Counted from the first letter of the stretch, positions 44,474-55,282 are shown. The stretch: DNA of 64,000 bases from Bacteroidota bacterium (GCA_020162035.1 JAIUNM010000007.1:1-64000), one strand, 5' to 3'. The notes: a model not told the origin generated them from the sequence alone. A program made the numbers and translations.

Positions 44474-45691
44474 TTAACTAAGCATTAGTATTACTTTTTT
44501 TAATTTTTCGATAAAAAAATCAATTTCTTGTTTAGTATTATAAACGGCAAAACTAACACGCACGGTACCTGGTATTTGTAAAAATTGCATTAATGGTTGT
44601 GTGCAATGATGTCCGGTTCTAACAGCTATTCCATATTTATCAAGCAAAGTGCCAACATCAAAAGGATGATTGTTTTTTATATTAAATGAAATTACACCTG
44701 CTTTTACATTACTAACTCCATATAAAACAACTTCAGGAAGTTCTAATAATTTATTTTGTATATAATTAATCAACTCTAATTCGTGCTTATAAATGTTTTC
44801 TATTTTAATTTCATTTATAAAATTTACTGCAGCTCCAAAACCAATAACTCCAGATATATTTGGTGTACCAGGTTCAAAACGAAGAGCCCCTTCTGCATAA
44901 ATGGTTTCGTTGAATGTTACAGATTTAATAGTTCCACCACCAGTTTTTGAAATTGGTAAATTATTTAACCAATACTCATTCATATACAATATTCCTACTC
45001 CCGTTGGGCCATACATTTTATGTGCACTACATACAAAAAAATCAACTTCTAATTTTTGTAAATCTATTTGCATGTGTGGTGCAGATTGTGCGCCATCTAA
45101 CACAATTACTAAATTGTGTTTTTTTGCAATTTTAATAATTTTTTCAATATTCGAAATTACGCCTAATGTATTGCTTACATGAGCTATAGAAATAATTTTT
45201 GTTTTTTTTGTAATTAAAGTTTCAAATTTTTCTAAATCTAATTCTTGATTTGAATTAAGTGGTATTACTTTTAAATGTCCATTATTTTCTTGAGCCCATA
45301 ATTGCCAAGGTAAAATGTTTGAGTGGTGTTCGTATTGACTTAATATAATTTCATCACCTTCAGTTAAAATAGATTTTGATAAACCTTGAGCAATTAAATT
45401 TATACTTTCGGTAGTACCACTTGTAAAAATAAGTTGTTGGGCATTTGAAACATTAAAAAAATGAGCAATTGTTGTTCGAGAATTTTCGTAAAGCTCTGAT
45501 GCAATCCTGCTTAAAGTATGCACTCCCCTATGAATATTTGCATTACTATGAGTATAATAATTGTTAATTGCATTTATTACACTTAGTGGCTTTTGTACCG
45601 TAGCTCCGTTATCAAAATAAATTAATGTATTAGCATTAATTTTTTGATTTAAAATTGGAAATTGATTTCTAATATTTAAAACATCAATCAA
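44474..45691 (-). CDS. sufS: Cysteine desulfurase SufS
   Basis: A 405-residue PLP enzyme of the SufS/CsdA group. PLP lysine in CSAHKMYGPTGVG; substrate loop Cys in RTGHHCTQPLM; FTSGTTESINLIAQGL and LDGAQSAPHM bind PLP. Mobilises sulfur from cysteine for Fe-S assembly. Starts at the base following the sufD stop. Confidence 0.96.
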   Translation of the reverse strand: MIDVLNIRNQFPILNQKINANTLIYFDNGATVQKPLSVINAINNYYTHSNANIHRGVHTLSRIASELYENSRTTIAHFFNVSNAQQLIFTSGTTESINLIAQGLSKSILTEGDEIILSQYEHHSNILPWQLWAQENNGHLKVIPLNSNQELDLEKFETLITKKTKIISIAHVSNTLGVISNIEKIIKIAKKHNLVIVLDGAQSAPHMQIDLQKLEVDFFVCSAHKMYGPTGVGILYMNEYWLNNLPISKTGGGTIKSVTFNETIYAEGALRFEPGTPNISGVIGFGAAVNFINEIKIENIYKHELELINYIQNKLLELPEVVLYGVSNVKAGVISFNIKNNHPFDVGTLLDKYGIAVRTGHHCTQPLMQFLQIPGTVRVSFAVYNTKQEIDFFIEKLKKVILMLS

Positions 45692-46963
45692 TTAAAGTAA
45701 ATTTAATTTAGTTTGAATTAATTCTTTTAAACTTTCAACTTGAATTTTTTCAATAACTTCTCCAGCAAAAGCATTTAGTAATAATTTTTTTGCACTTTCT
45801 TTTCCAATTCCTCTTGCATGTAAATAAAACATAGCATCATCTTCTATTTTACCTGTTGATGTTCCGTGAGAACATTTAACATCGTCGGCATAAATTTCTA
45901 ATTGTGGCTTTGTGTTAATCGTTGCATCATCGCTTAGCAATATATTTTTACTACTTTGATATGCATTTGTTTTTTGAGCATCTTTTCTAACAAAAATTTT
46001 ACCATTAAAAACGCCAGTACTTTTTCCGTCAATAATTCCTTTATACAATTCGTTACTTTGACAGTATGGAAATTGGTGGTCCACCAAGGTGTGATTATCT
46101 ACAATTTGATTTCCATTAATTTTAAATAATCCATTTAAATTTGCCTCGCAATTACTGTTGGCTAACACAACATTATGGTTATTTCTAACCAACTGCCCGC
46201 TTAATGTTATTGTTGTATTTGTATAATTTGCATTTTTACTAACTTCAATTTGATTTGTGTAAACTCCATAACCGTTAGTGTTTTCATCTTGTATTGTGTA
46301 ACAATCTAATTTAGAGTTATTTGCTAAATATTTTTCACTTACAAAATTTGTAAAACATTTAGAGTTGCCAATGTTAATGTAATGTTCTATAATTGTTGCT
46401 TCAGAATTTTCTTCTAACTCAATAATATTTCTAGGATTAACAATACATTCAGAAGTTGAATTATTTACATAAATAATTTGGATTGGGAATTGTAAAGTTT
46501 CATTTTTAGTAATTTTTAAATGAAAACCTTCATTTGCAAACAAAGTATTAAAAGCAATTAGTGCGTCACTTTCTACATTAGCAATTTTAGTAATTTTTGT
46601 TTTGCCGTTATCATCTAAATTGCTAAGCGAATTTATATGTATTCCTTTTAAAATTATTTTATCACTTAAGCTTTGGGAGTATTTTCCATTAACAACAACT
46701 AAGGTTAATGCATCTGGTAATTTATATTCTTTTAAATTATTTACTTCTCCAAATTTTTGTTCAATAGTTTTAAATTCTTTTTTTAAAATTGAATCAATAT
46801 TACAGTATTTATAATCTTCATTTTTATGAGTTGGAAAACCATTTTTTTCAATAAAAATTAAAGCTTTAGAAATTACATTGTCATTAATAAAATTTATCTT
46901 GTTAGCAGAGCTTGTAATTTTATCAATAATTAATTGAGCAGTATTTGTTTTTTCAGCAATCAT
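45692..46963 (-). CDS. sufD: Fe-S assembly protein SufD
   Basis: A 423-residue SufD, start at ATG 46963 (MIAEKTNTAQ), one base past the sufC stop, rather than the TTG at 46981. C-terminal HTLVDHQFPYCQSNELYKGIIDGKSTGVFNGKIFV and LEIYADDVKCSHGTSTGKIEDDAMFYL are family signatures shared with SufB. Pairs with SufB and SufC as the cluster scaffold. Confidence 0.95.
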   Translation of the reverse strand: MIAEKTNTAQLIIDKITSSANKINFINDNVISKALIFIEKNGFPTHKNEDYKYCNIDSILKKEFKTIEQKFGEVNNLKEYKLPDALTLVVVNGKYSQSLSDKIILKGIHINSLSNLDDNGKTKITKIANVESDALIAFNTLFANEGFHLKITKNETLQFPIQIIYVNNSTSECIVNPRNIIELEENSEATIIEHYINIGNSKCFTNFVSEKYLANNSKLDCYTIQDENTNGYGVYTNQIEVSKNANYTNTTITLSGQLVRNNHNVVLANSNCEANLNGLFKINGNQIVDNHTLVDHQFPYCQSNELYKGIIDGKSTGVFNGKIFVRKDAQKTNAYQSSKNILLSDDATINTKPQLEIYADDVKCSHGTSTGKIEDDAMFYLHARGIGKESAKKLLLNAFAGEVIEKIQVESLKELIQTKLNLL

Positions 46964-46964
46964 T

Positions 46965-47723
46965 TTATTCAGAAAGTTCAAATTGTTTTTTTATTTCATC
47001 GTACCCTTTTTCTTCTAATTCTAAAGCTAATTCTTTACCACCACTTTTTACAATTTTACCTTTATATAAAATATGCACAAAATCAGGCACAATATAATCT
47101 AATAATCTTTGGTAATGTGTAATTACAATGTATGCATTGTCTTTATTTTTTAATGTATTTACACCATTTGCAACAATTTTTAAGGCATCAATATCTAAAC
47201 CAGAATCTGTTTCATCTAAAATAGCTAATTTAGGTTCAAGCATTGCCATTTGAAAAATTTCATTTCTCTTTTTTTCACCACCACTAAAACCTTCATTTAC
47301 ACTACGGTTAGCTAACTTACCATCTAACTCTACTAGTTTTTGTTTTTCTTTAACTAATGCTAAAAAATCTTTTGCCGCAATGTCTTCTTTTCCGTGGTAA
47401 TTTCTTATTTCATTTAAAGCGGTTTTTAAAAAATTAATATTGCTTACACCGGGTATTTCTACTGGGTATTGAAATGCTAAAAACAAACCCTCTCTGGCTC
47501 TGTCTTCGGCTTCCATTTCTAATAAGTTTTTTCCATTAAAAATAACTTCACCGTCTGTTACTTCATAATCTTGTCTTCCGGCTAAAACACTAGATAAAGT
47601 AGATTTTCCAGATCCATTAGGGCCCATTATAGCATGCACTTCGCCTGCTTTTATTTCTAAATTAATTCCACGCAAAATTTCTTTTCCTTCTATGCTTGCG
47701 TGTAAGTTTTTTATGCTTATCAT
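46965..47723 (-). CDS. sufC: Fe-S assembly ATPase SufC
   Basis: A 252-residue ABC-type ATPase. Walker A IMGPNGSGKST, Q-loop FLAFQYPVEIPG, signature GFSGGEKKRNE, Walker B LAILDETDSGLD, H-loop VITHYQRLL. Drives SufBCD conformational change during cluster assembly. Soluble; no membrane domain. Confidence 0.97.
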   Translation of the reverse strand: MISIKNLHASIEGKEILRGINLEIKAGEVHAIMGPNGSGKSTLSSVLAGRQDYEVTDGEVIFNGKNLLEMEAEDRAREGLFLAFQYPVEIPGVSNINFLKTALNEIRNYHGKEDIAAKDFLALVKEKQKLVELDGKLANRSVNEGFSGGEKKRNEIFQMAMLEPKLAILDETDSGLDIDALKIVANGVNTLKNKDNAYIVITHYQRLLDYIVPDFVHILYKGKIVKSGGKELALELEEKGYDEIKKQFELSE

Positions 47724-47754
47724 TTTAATAAATTTATTTTTTAATAATTTTTAT

Positions 47755-49209
47755 TTACCCTACACTTCCTTCTAAACTAATTGCCAATAATTTTTGTGCT
47801 TCTACAGCAAATTCCATTGGTAATTTATTTAATACTTCTTTGCAATAACCATTTACAATTAAAGCAATTGCTTTTTCATTATCTATTCCACGTTGCTTAC
47901 AATAAAATAATTGATCTTCGCCAATTTTACTTGTTGTAGCCTCATGTTCAACAACAGCACTTTTATCTTTAATTTCGATATATGGAAAAGTATGTGCGCC
48001 ACATTTATCACCCATTAATAAACTATCACATTGGCTAAAGTTGCGTGCATTTGTAGCTCCTTTGCGCATTTGTACTAAACCACGGTAACTGTTGTTGCTA
48101 TAGCCAGCACTTATTCCTTTTGAAATTATTGTACTACGCGAATTTTTACCAATATGAATCATTTTTGTTCCAGTATCGGCTTCTTGTTTATTGTTTGTAA
48201 CAGCAACAGAATAAAATTCGCCTACCGAGTTATTTCCTTTTAATATTACAGATGGATATTTCCAAGTAATTGCCGATCCTGTTTCTACTTGGGTCCAGCT
48301 AATTTTTGAATTATCCTCTATACATATTCCGCGCTTAGTTACAAAATTATAAATACCTCCTTTGCCATCTTTATCGCCAGGGTACCAGTTTTGAACAGTA
48401 CTGTATTTTACTTCGGCATTTTTATGTGCAACAATTTCAACAACCGCTGCGTGTAACTGGTTTTCATCGCGTTGTGGAGCAGTACAACCTTCTAAATAAC
48501 TTACATAGCTGTCTTCATCTGCTACAATTAATGTGCGTTCAAACTGACCAGTACCACTAGAATTTATTCGAAAATACGTTGAAAGTTCCATTGGACAACG
48601 TACCCCTTTTGGTATATAACAAAAAGACCCATCGCTAAACACCGCTGAATTTAATGCTGCAAAATAATTATCAGTGTGTGGAACAACAAGACCCATGTAT
48701 TTTTTTATAAGTTCAGGATGTTCTTGAATGGCTTCGCTAAACGAACAAAAAATTATTCCCTTTTCTGCAAGTGTTTCTCTAAACGTAGTTTTAACTGAAA
48801 CACTATCAAACACCGCATCTACAGCTATGTTACTTTGCACACCACTTAAACGCTTTTGCTCTTCTAAAGAGATGCCAAGTTTTTCGAAAGTTTTTAATAA
48901 TTCAGGGTCAACTTCGTCTAAACTTTTTAACTCAGGTTTTTTCTTTGGGGCAGAGTAATATGATACAGCTTGATAATCAATTTTAGGGTATGGAAAATTT
49001 GCCCATTCTTTTGGTTCATTTAATGTTAACCAAAAACGAAATGCTTTTAATCTATACTCTAACATCCAGTCAGGTTCATTCTTTTTTTTAGAAAGGGCAG
49101 TAACAACTGCTTCGTTAAGCCCTGGAGCAAATGTTTCTGTTTCAATATCTGTAATAAAACCCCACTCGTAATCTTTATTAATATGTTCTTGTAGAACTTC
49201 GTTACTCAT
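47755..49209 (-). CDS. sufB: Fe-S assembly scaffold SufB
   Basis: A 484-residue Suf[18 protein letters not shown] and [41 protein letters not shown] are hallmark regions; the conserved core [14 protein letters not shown] and [37 protein letters not shown] carry the cluster-building Cys and His. Length is standard. Confidence 0.97.
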   Translation of the reverse strand: MSNEVLQEHINKDYEWGFITDIETETFAPGLNEAVVTALSKKKNEPDWMLEYRLKAFRFWLTLNEPKEWANFPYPKIDYQAVSYYSAPKKKPELKSLDEVDPELLKTFEKLGISLEEQKRLSGVQSNIAVDAVFDSVSVKTTFRETLAEKGIIFCSFSEAIQEHPELIKKYMGLVVPHTDNYFAALNSAVFSDGSFCYIPKGVRCPMELSTYFRINSSGTGQFERTLIVADEDSYVSYLEGCTAPQRDENQLHAAVVEIVAHKNAEVKYSTVQNWYPGDKDGKGGIYNFVTKRGICIEDNSKISWTQVETGSAITWKYPSVILKGNNSVGEFYSVAVTNNKQEADTGTKMIHIGKNSRSTIISKGISAGYSNNSYRGLVQMRKGATNARNFSQCDSLLMGDKCGAHTFPYIEIKDKSAVVEHEATTSKIGEDQLFYCKQRGIDNEKAIALIVNGYCKEVLNKLPMEFAVEAQKLLAISLEGSVG

Positions 49210-49238
49210 AATTTTTTAAATTAAGTTTCATTTAAAAT

Positions 49239-49565
49239 TTATACAGAAAAAGATTCGCCACAGCCACACGTTCTATTAGCATTTGGATTATTAAATACAA
49301 ATCCTTTGCCATTTAAGCCTCCAGTATATTCCAATTCTGTGCCAACTAAGTATAAAAAACTTTTTCTATCAACTACAATTTTAATTCCTTTATCTTCAAA
49401 TTCTTGATCGCCTTCTTTTTTTATTGTATCAAACTCCAGTTTATACGATAGCCCCGAACATCCACCACCCTCAACTCCTACTCTTATAAAAGCGTTTTCA
49501 GGATGGTTTTCATTTTTCATTAATGCAAGTGCGTGATTTTTGGCATTTTCACTTACTGTAATCAT
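49239..49565 (-). CDS. sufA: SufA/IscA-type Fe-S carrier (HesB family)
   Basis: A 108-residue A-type carrier. The three conserved cysteines are in EGGGCSGLSYKLEF and RTCGCGESFSV. Receives and delivers assembled clusters. First gene of the suf operon, 60 bases from a good -7/-33 promoter. Confidence 0.93.
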   Translation of the reverse strand: MITVSENAKNHALALMKNENHPENAFIRVGVEGGGCSGLSYKLEFDTIKKEGDQEFEDKGIKIVVDRKSFLYLVGTELEYTGGLNGKGFVFNNPNANRTCGCGESFSV

Positions 49566-49601
49566 AACTAATTGTTTATTAAATATTTATAACTTAATCT
49601 T

Positions 49602-49620
49602 AATTAGATTAATTCTAATT
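49602..49620. promoter_or_regulatory. Inverted repeat at the predicted suf transcription start
   Basis: AATTAGA-N5-TCTAATT (7-bp half-sites) lies just inside the predicted transcription start of the leftward suf operon and 37 bases before the sufA ATG. The TTAGATTAATTCTAA core resembles a degenerate 7-1-7 Fur-type or Rrf2-type operator. Regulator not in this window. Confidence 0.5.
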
Positions 49621-49626
49621 TTAATG

Positions 49627-49658
49627 CAAATATACCCTTTTTATGGTATAAAAGGCAA
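49627..49658 (-). promoter_or_regulatory. Probable suf operon promoter
   Basis: On the minus strand TTG (49658-49656), 21 bases, then TATATTTG (49634-49627): a full match to the Bacteroidota TTG-N19/21-TAnnTTTG pattern. Confidence 0.7.
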
Positions 49659-49815
49659 ATAATTAACATTTTGTTTAATTTGTTCATTTTCATCTCACAC
49701 TCTAATATTTAATTTCTGTTTAAACTAATTTATTTTATTAACAATTGTTTGCGAATAAACAGAATGCAATCTAAAATCTAAACTAATAGTATTGCTTTAT
49801 CTTTATTTTTTAAAA

Positions 49816-50625
49816 ATGAAGCGACTTACTGTTCTTATATTATTGTTTATAGTTCAATTAAAATTTATTGGACAAAACTCTGACTCTTTATACATATATT
49901 ATTACGAAACAAAACCATTTGCATACAAAGAAGGAGATGTTTATAAAGGAATTGAGTTTGATATTTTAAATGAATATTTAACTTGGTTAAAAACAAATAA
50001 AAAAATAGACTTACAACTTTCTTATAAAGGTTATTCCAATTTTACAGACTTTTATAGCGATTTTAAATCCTCTAAAAAAAATATAATTGGGGTTGGCTCT
50101 GTTGCAAATACTGCTGAAAGAAAAAAAGAAATTGATTTTACAGAAGGCTATATGAAAAATTTAGCCTTTTGTGTAACTAATGGAAATGCGCCTGATATTA
50201 AAACCAAATCAAAAGATGAAATAATAAAAGTTTTAGGTGCCATGACAGCTTTAACGCTTACAAATACTATTTTAGAAAGTCATTGTAAAGATTTAAAAAA
50301 ACAGTTTATAACAGATTTAAAAATTAAATACATTTCATCATGCAGTGATTTGCTTACCGAAATAGCAAAAAGTGTTTTAAACTTTGGTTATGTTGATGCG
50401 GTTGAATTTTGGTTTTATCTAAAAGCTAACCCAGGAAAATTTTTAAAAATGCAAAGGATATTAAGTCAGTCAAAAGATCAATTGGCACACATAATTCCAA
50501 AAGGCAGCAAACATAAAGCTTTATATACAGAGTTTTTCACAACTTTTAAAACCTCAAAAAACTACCGAGTAATTCTCGAAAAATATGTTGGTGGGTATAT
50601 GGCTCAAAACCTTGCTATTAATTAA
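49816..50625 (+). CDS. Periplasmic substrate-binding-like protein (SBP family 3)
   Basis: A 269-residue exported protein (ATG 49816; signal LTVLILLFIVQLKFIGQ). The mature part matches solute-binding family 3: YYYETKPFAYKEGDVYKGIEFDILNEYLTWL, GVGSVANTAERKKEIDFTEGYMKNLAFCV, and a second lobe ending AHIIPKGSKHKALYTEF. Such proteins bind polar amino acids or act as sensors; no ABC transporter gene is nearby, so ligand and partner are open. Confidence 0.82.
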   Translation: MKRLTVLILLFIVQLKFIGQNSDSLYIYYYETKPFAYKEGDVYKGIEFDILNEYLTWLKTNKKIDLQLSYKGYSNFTDFYSDFKSSKKNIIGVGSVANTAERKKEIDFTEGYMKNLAFCVTNGNAPDIKTKSKDEIIKVLGAMTALTLTNTILESHCKDLKKQFITDLKIKYISSCSDLLTEIAKSVLNFGYVDAVEFWFYLKANPGKFLKMQRILSQSKDQLAHIIPKGSKHKALYTEFFTTFKTSKNYRVILEKYVGGYMAQNLAIN

Positions 50626-50675
50626 AAAATAGCAATTTAAGTGCATAAGCATATCTTTTATTGTAATTAAGTTTT

Positions 50676-50683
50676 TAAATTTG
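50676..50683 (+). promoter_or_regulatory. Probable promoter -7 element TAAATTTG
   Basis: Exact TAnnTTTG match 23 bases before the DUF3109 gene; no good -33 TTG at standard spacing. Confidence 0.5.
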
Positions 50684-50706
50684 TAAATAATCCTATTATT
50701 AAATTA

Positions 50707-51282
50707 ATGTTAGCTGTAGAAAACACGCTTATTAGTGAAAGCATTCTTGAAAAAAAATTTGTATGCGATTTAAACGCTTGCAAAGGCGAATGTTGTGTAG
50801 CTGGAGATAGTGGGGCGCCTTTAGAAAAAGACGAATTACCAATATTAGATTCTATTTTAGAAAAAGTAAAGCCTTATATGGTAAAAAATGGCGTTAAAGC
50901 AATAGAAAAACATGGTGCTTATGTTATTGATGGTGATGGCGATTACACTACCACTTTAGTTAGCGAAGGTGCTGAATGTGCATTTGTTTTTTTTGACGAA
51001 AACAAAATTGCAAAATGCGCAATAGAACAAGCTTATAGAGAGGGTAAAATAAATTGGCAAAAACCAATAAGTTGTCATTTATATCCTATTAGAATTAGTA
51101 AACTTAAAAATTTTACTGCACTAAACTACCATTATTGGAAAATTTGTAAACCTGCTTGCGATTGTGGAAATAAATTAGATGTACCAGTTTATAAATTTTT
51201 AAAAGAACCCTTAATTAGAAAATTTGGCGAAAAGTGGTATAAAACACTTGTGCAAAGTGCAGAAATTTATTTAAAAAAATAA
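50707..51282 (+). CDS. DUF3109 family cysteine-rich protein
   Basis: A 191-residue protein of the DUF3109 family. Typical features: EKKFVCDLNACKGECCVAGDSGAPLEKDELPIL, ECAFVFFDENKIAKCAIEQAYREG, PISCHLYPIRI and KICKPACDCG. The eight-plus cysteines resemble Fe-S or zinc binding sites (YkgJ-like). Function unknown. First of a rightward run; next gene starts 2 bases after the stop. Confidence 0.88.
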   Translation: MLAVENTLISESILEKKFVCDLNACKGECCVAGDSGAPLEKDELPILDSILEKVKPYMVKNGVKAIEKHGAYVIDGDGDYTTTLVSEGAECAFVFFDENKIAKCAIEQAYREGKINWQKPISCHLYPIRISKLKNFTALNYHYWKICKPACDCGNKLDVPVYKFLKEPLIRKFGEKWYKTLVQSAEIYLKK

Positions 51283-51284
51283 AA

Positions 51285-52217
51285 ATGGAAAAAATATTAA
51301 TAACTGGCAGCAATGGTTTATTAGGGCAAAAATTAGTTTATAAGTTAAAAGATAAATTAAAAAACAATTTAATTGCTACCGCACGTGGCGAAAATAGATT
51401 AGTAAATAAAGAAGGGTATATATATGAATCTTTAGACATAACAAATTTAAAAAATGTTGAAAGCATTTTTGAAAAACATATGCCTGAAGTAGTTATTAAT
51501 ACTGCTGCAATGACAAACGTTGATGCTTGTGAAACCGATAAAGAAAATTGTTGGAAATTAAATGTTAATGCAGTTAAAAACCAAATAGATACCTTAATAA
51601 AACTTAAAACAATTAATAAAAACTACAATCCACATTTTATACATTTAAGTACAGATTTTATTTTTGATGGAACAAAAGGCCCGTTAGACGAAGAAGCTAT
51701 TCCAAACCCTTTAAGTTATTATGCCGAAAGTAAATTAGCCGCAGAAAAATTAGTACAACAAAGCAATTTAAATTGGGCAATTGCAAGAACAGTTTTGGTA
51801 TATGGTATTGTAGATAATATGAGTAGAAGCAACATTGTATTATGGGTAAAGCAAAATTTAGAACAAGGTAAAACTATTAATGTTGTTGATGACCAATTTA
51901 GAACTCCTACTTTAGCCGAAGATTTAGCCGATGGGTGTATTTTAATTGCTGAAAAAAAAGCTAAAGGAATTTACAACATTAGCGGAAAAGATTTTTATAG
52001 CATTTTAGAATTAGCACACATAGTTGCAGATTATTATAAATTAGATAAAAATTTAATTAAACCCAGTAAAAGTGCTGACATTAAACAGCCTGCCAAACGT
52101 CCACCAATTACAGGTTTTATAATTGATAAAGCAATTAAAGAATTAGGCTATAATCCGCATTCTTTTGTTGAGGGAATACAATTACTTGAAAAACAAATTA
52201 GCAATATTAATCCTTAG
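51285..52217 (+). CDS. RmlD-like NAD(P)-dependent sugar reductase (SDR)
   Basis: A 310-residue extended SDR of the dTDP-4-dehydrorhamnose reductase type. N-terminal LITGSNGLLGQKLV, AAMTNVDACETDKENCWKLNVNAV, STDFIFDGTKGPLDEEAIPNPLSYYAESKLAAEKLV with the YxxxK catalytic pair, and ARTVLVYG. No rml gene is nearby, so it may act on another nucleotide sugar. Followed by a flippase gene. Confidence 0.88.
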   Translation: MEKILITGSNGLLGQKLVYKLKDKLKNNLIATARGENRLVNKEGYIYESLDITNLKNVESIFEKHMPEVVINTAAMTNVDACETDKENCWKLNVNAVKNQIDTLIKLKTINKNYNPHFIHLSTDFIFDGTKGPLDEEAIPNPLSYYAESKLAAEKLVQQSNLNWAIARTVLVYGIVDNMSRSNIVLWVKQNLEQGKTINVVDDQFRTPTLAEDLADGCILIAEKKAKGIYNISGKDFYSILELAHIVADYYKLDKNLIKPSKSADIKQPAKRPPITGFIIDKAIKELGYNPHSFVEGIQLLEKQISNINP

Positions 52218-52292
52218 TTTACAATTTTGAGTTAATATCTTTAATTAATAAGTTAAGAGTAATAAATACTATTCAATTATCTTTATAAGATA

Positions 52293-53777
52293 GTGTCAAA
52301 TCCATTAAAAAAATTAGCAGGGCAAACGGTTGTTTATGGTATTGGTAGTATTTTACCAAGAATTATAAATTATTTATTTTCATTAGCCCTTACCTATATT
52401 TTTAAAACACCTTCTGATTTAGCTTCAAATACTGAATTTTATGCTTATATAAGTTTTGTAAATATTATTTTTACATATGGTTTTGAAACAGCTTTTTTTA
52501 ATTTCTCAAATAAACTAAACGATAAAGAAAAAGTTTATTCTACCGCATTAATTTCCTTATTGACAAGTTCTTTGGTTTTTACCCTAGTAACTATTTTATT
52601 TAAAAACAACTTAGCTAATGTTATTGGTTACCCAAATAATAGCGAGTATGTTACTTGGTGCATATTAATTGTAGCCACCGATACTTTAATGGCTTTACCA
52701 TTTGCTAAATACAGATTAAACAACCAAGCCAAAAAATTTGCAGGGCTTAAACTATTAAATGTTTTTATTTATTTATTAGTATCTAGTTTTTATTTAGTTT
52801 TTTGTAAAAATGCATTCGAAAATAATGAAAATAATTTTTTAAGCACATTATACAACCCTATTATTGGTGTTGGATATGCCTTTTTAGCACAATTAATTGC
52901 AAATTTAATTTGTATAATTTTTATGTATAAAAGTTTTATAATTAATTATGTATTTGATTTTAATGTTTGGAAGCAACTAATTAATTATAGCTGGCCTTTA
53001 TTAATTTTGGGCTTGGCAGGTATGACTAACGAAACATTTGACAGAATTATTATTAAAAAATTATTACCAACTGATGTAGGACAAACAGAACTTGGTATTT
53101 ACGGGGCATGTTATAAAATATCTATTTTAATGACAATTTTTATACAAGCATTTAAATATGCCGCCGAACCATTTTTCTTTAACACCTCTAACGATAAAAA
53201 CTCAAAACAACTTAATGCAGTTGTAATGAAATACTTTGTGATATTTTGTTTATTCTTATTTTTAGTAACAATGATGAATATTGATATTGTTATAAAGATG
53301 ATATCCGAACAATATAGAGTTGGTGTTGGTGTTGCGCCTATATTATTAATGGCAAATTTATGTTTAGGTATATTTTTAAATTTATCTATTTGGTATAAAC
53401 TAACAAATCAAACAAAATTTGGAGCTGTTATAACTATTATTGGGGCAATAATTACACTTGTAATTAATTTTATTTTTGTTCCTAAATACAGTTATATGGC
53501 AAGTGCTTGGGCAACATTAATTTCTTATGCTAGTATGATGGTGTTGTCATACTATCTTGGCAAAAAGTATTATCCAATAAAATATAATTTACGTTCTATT
53601 TTTTTGTTTTTTGGTTTAGCTTTATTATTATATTTTATTTCGTTTTTATGGAACGATTTACAACCCAAAATGCTTAAATTAATTTTAAATAATTTATTAG
53701 TATTATTTTATTTATTTACATTTTACAAATTAGAATTTAAAAATTTACTAAAATTAAAAAAAAATGTTATCAGTTAA
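52293..53777 (+). CDS. Polysaccharide flippase (Wzx/MATE-like)
   Basis: A 494-residue membrane protein with about 12-14 hydrophobic helices. The start [30 protein letters not shown] is typical of Bacteroidota oligosaccharide flippases of the MOP superfamily. GTG start (52293). Moves lipid-linked glycans across the inner membrane. The end overlaps dut by 14 bases. Confidence 0.9.
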   Translation: MSNPLKKLAGQTVVYGIGSILPRIINYLFSLALTYIFKTPSDLASNTEFYAYISFVNIIFTYGFETAFFNFSNKLNDKEKVYSTALISLLTSSLVFTLVTILFKNNLANVIGYPNNSEYVTWCILIVATDTLMALPFAKYRLNNQAKKFAGLKLLNVFIYLLVSSFYLVFCKNAFENNENNFLSTLYNPIIGVGYAFLAQLIANLICIIFMYKSFIINYVFDFNVWKQLINYSWPLLILGLAGMTNETFDRIIIKKLLPTDVGQTELGIYGACYKISILMTIFIQAFKYAAEPFFFNTSNDKNSKQLNAVVMKYFVIFCLFLFLVTMMNIDIVIKMISEQYRVGVGVAPILLMANLCLGIFLNLSIWYKLTNQTKFGAVITIIGAIITLVINFIFVPKYSYMASAWATLISYASMMVLSYYLGKKYYPIKYNLRSIFLFFGLALLLYFISFLWNDLQPKMLKLILNNLLVLFYLFTFYKLEFKNLLKLKKNVIS

Positions 53778-54201
53778 AGTTATAAATAAAGGAAAACACG
53801 CTTTACCTAAGTACGAAACAAACTTATCGGCAGGATTAGATTTAAAAGCTAATTTAGATGAAACCATTATTTTAAAACCACTTCAAAGACAACTTATATC
53901 TACAGGTTTATTCATTGAACTTCCTTCAGGTTTTGAAGCACAAATAAGACCAAGAAGTGGGCTAGCTTATAAATACGGCGTTACTGTATTAAACTCGCCA
54001 GGCACAATAGATGCTGATTACAGAGGTGAAATAAAAGTTTTATTAGTTAATTTAAGCGATTCAAATTTTGAAATAAATGATGGCGAAAGAATTGCTCAAA
54101 TGGTTATTGCAAAACACGAACAAATTATATGGAGCGAAGAAGATTCTCTAAGTCAAACCTCACGAGGCGAAGGAGGTTTTGGAAGCACAGGAAAAAAATA
54201 A
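53764..54201 (+). CDS. dut: Deoxyuridine 5'-triphosphate nucleotidohydrolase
   Basis: A 145-residue trimeric dUTPase: hydrolyses dUTP to dUMP, keeping uracil out of DNA. Motif 1 SAGLDLKA, motif 2 [12 protein letters not shown], motif 3 [11 protein letters not shown] with catalytic Asp, motif 4 GERIAQMVI, motif 5 [10 protein letters not shown]. Overlaps the flippase stop by 14 bases. Confidence 0.97.
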   Translation: MLSVKVINKGKHALPKYETNLSAGLDLKANLDETIILKPLQRQLISTGLFIELPSGFEAQIRPRSGLAYKYGVTVLNSPGTIDADYRGEIKVLLVNLSDSNFEINDGERIAQMVIAKHEQIIWSEEDSLSQTSRGEGGFGSTGKK

Positions 54202-54207
54202 AAAATA

Positions 54208-55143
54208 TTAAAGTTTAATATTATCTAACATATTTTTTACTAATTTTTCTAAATTGTAATTTTCTTTCCAGCCCCATTGTTCGCGAGCTTCAGAATCGTT
54301 AATGCTTTTTGGCCAACTATCTGCAATGGCTTGTCTAAAATCTGGCTGGTAATCAATTTTAAAATCAGGGATATGTTTTTTTATTTCATTTGCTATTTCA
54401 GCAGGCGTAAAACTTAATCCGCTTAAATTATAACTTCCTCTAATTTTTATTTTTTCATTTGGTGCATGCATAAGTTCAATAGTTGCTCTAATTGCATCTT
54501 CCATATGCATCATTGGTAAAGCTGTGTTTTCACTTAAAAAACAAGTGTATTGTTTTTTCTTTAAGGCCTCATGAAAAATATGCACTGCATAATCTGTTGT
54601 TCCTCCTCCAGGAGCACTTTTCCACCCTATTAAACCAGGATATCTAATACTTCTTACATCTACACCAAATTTTTTAAAATACCATTCGCACCAACGTTCA
54701 CCTGCTTGTTTACTAATACCGTATATGGTACTTGGTTCCATAACTGTATATTGTGGTGTATTTACACTGGGTGTTGTTGGTCCAAATACAGCAATACTAC
54801 TTGGCCAATAAATTTTAGAAATGTGTTTTTCTTTAGCTAAATCTAAAACATAAAACAAACTTTCCATGTTCAATTTCCAGGCAAACATTGGGTTTTGTTC
54901 TCCTGTTGCAGAAAGCAAAGCTGCTAAATGGTAAACTTGTGTAATGTTATGTTTTTTTACAATTTTAAATAATGCATCTTTATCTAAGGCATCTAACTGC
55001 TCATACGGGTTTAATTTAAATACGCTATCTTGCTTTAAATCGCTAGGAATTACATTTTCATTCCCATAAATTTTTGATAAATTTTCGGTTAATTCTAAAC
55101 CTATTTGACCACCTGCCCCAATTATTAAAATTTTATCTTTCAT
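54208..55143 (-). CDS. L-threonine dehydrogenase-like SDR
   Basis: A 311-residue extended SDR resembling the short-chain L-threonine 3-dehydrogenases of Bacteroidota. ILIIGAGGQIGLELTENL binds NAD; YHLAALLSATGEQNPMFAWKLN and PSSIAVFGPTTP contact substrate; STIYGISKQAGERW carries the YxxxK pair; IRYPGLIGWKSAPGGGTTDYAVHIFHEAL is a family mark. Converts threonine to 2-amino-3-ketobutyrate. Confidence 0.9.
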   Translation of the reverse strand: MKDKILIIGAGGQIGLELTENLSKIYGNENVIPSDLKQDSVFKLNPYEQLDALDKDALFKIVKKHNITQVYHLAALLSATGEQNPMFAWKLNMESLFYVLDLAKEKHISKIYWPSSIAVFGPTTPSVNTPQYTVMEPSTIYGISKQAGERWCEWYFKKFGVDVRSIRYPGLIGWKSAPGGGTTDYAVHIFHEALKKKQYTCFLSENTALPMMHMEDAIRATIELMHAPNEKIKIRGSYNLSGLSFTPAEIANEIKKHIPDFKIDYQPDFRQAIADSWPKSINDSEAREQWGWKENYNLEKLVKNMLDNIKL

Positions 55144-55178
55144 AAAAGCAAAATAAACTAGTATTTATTTAAATTTTG

Positions 55179-55186
55179 TACCTTTG
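55179..55186 (+). promoter_or_regulatory. Probable promoter -7 element TACCTTTG
   Basis: Matches TAnnTTTG; implies a leader of about 90 bases before trhO. The region from 55144 to 55282 holds no ORF of note. Confidence 0.5.
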
Positions 55187-55282
55187 CAAACGTAACATTT
55201 TATTTGAAGATTTAAAAACGATTTAATCATTTTATATCTTTAAAAAACAGCAAATAGCGTATAACCTGCAATTATAACTATT

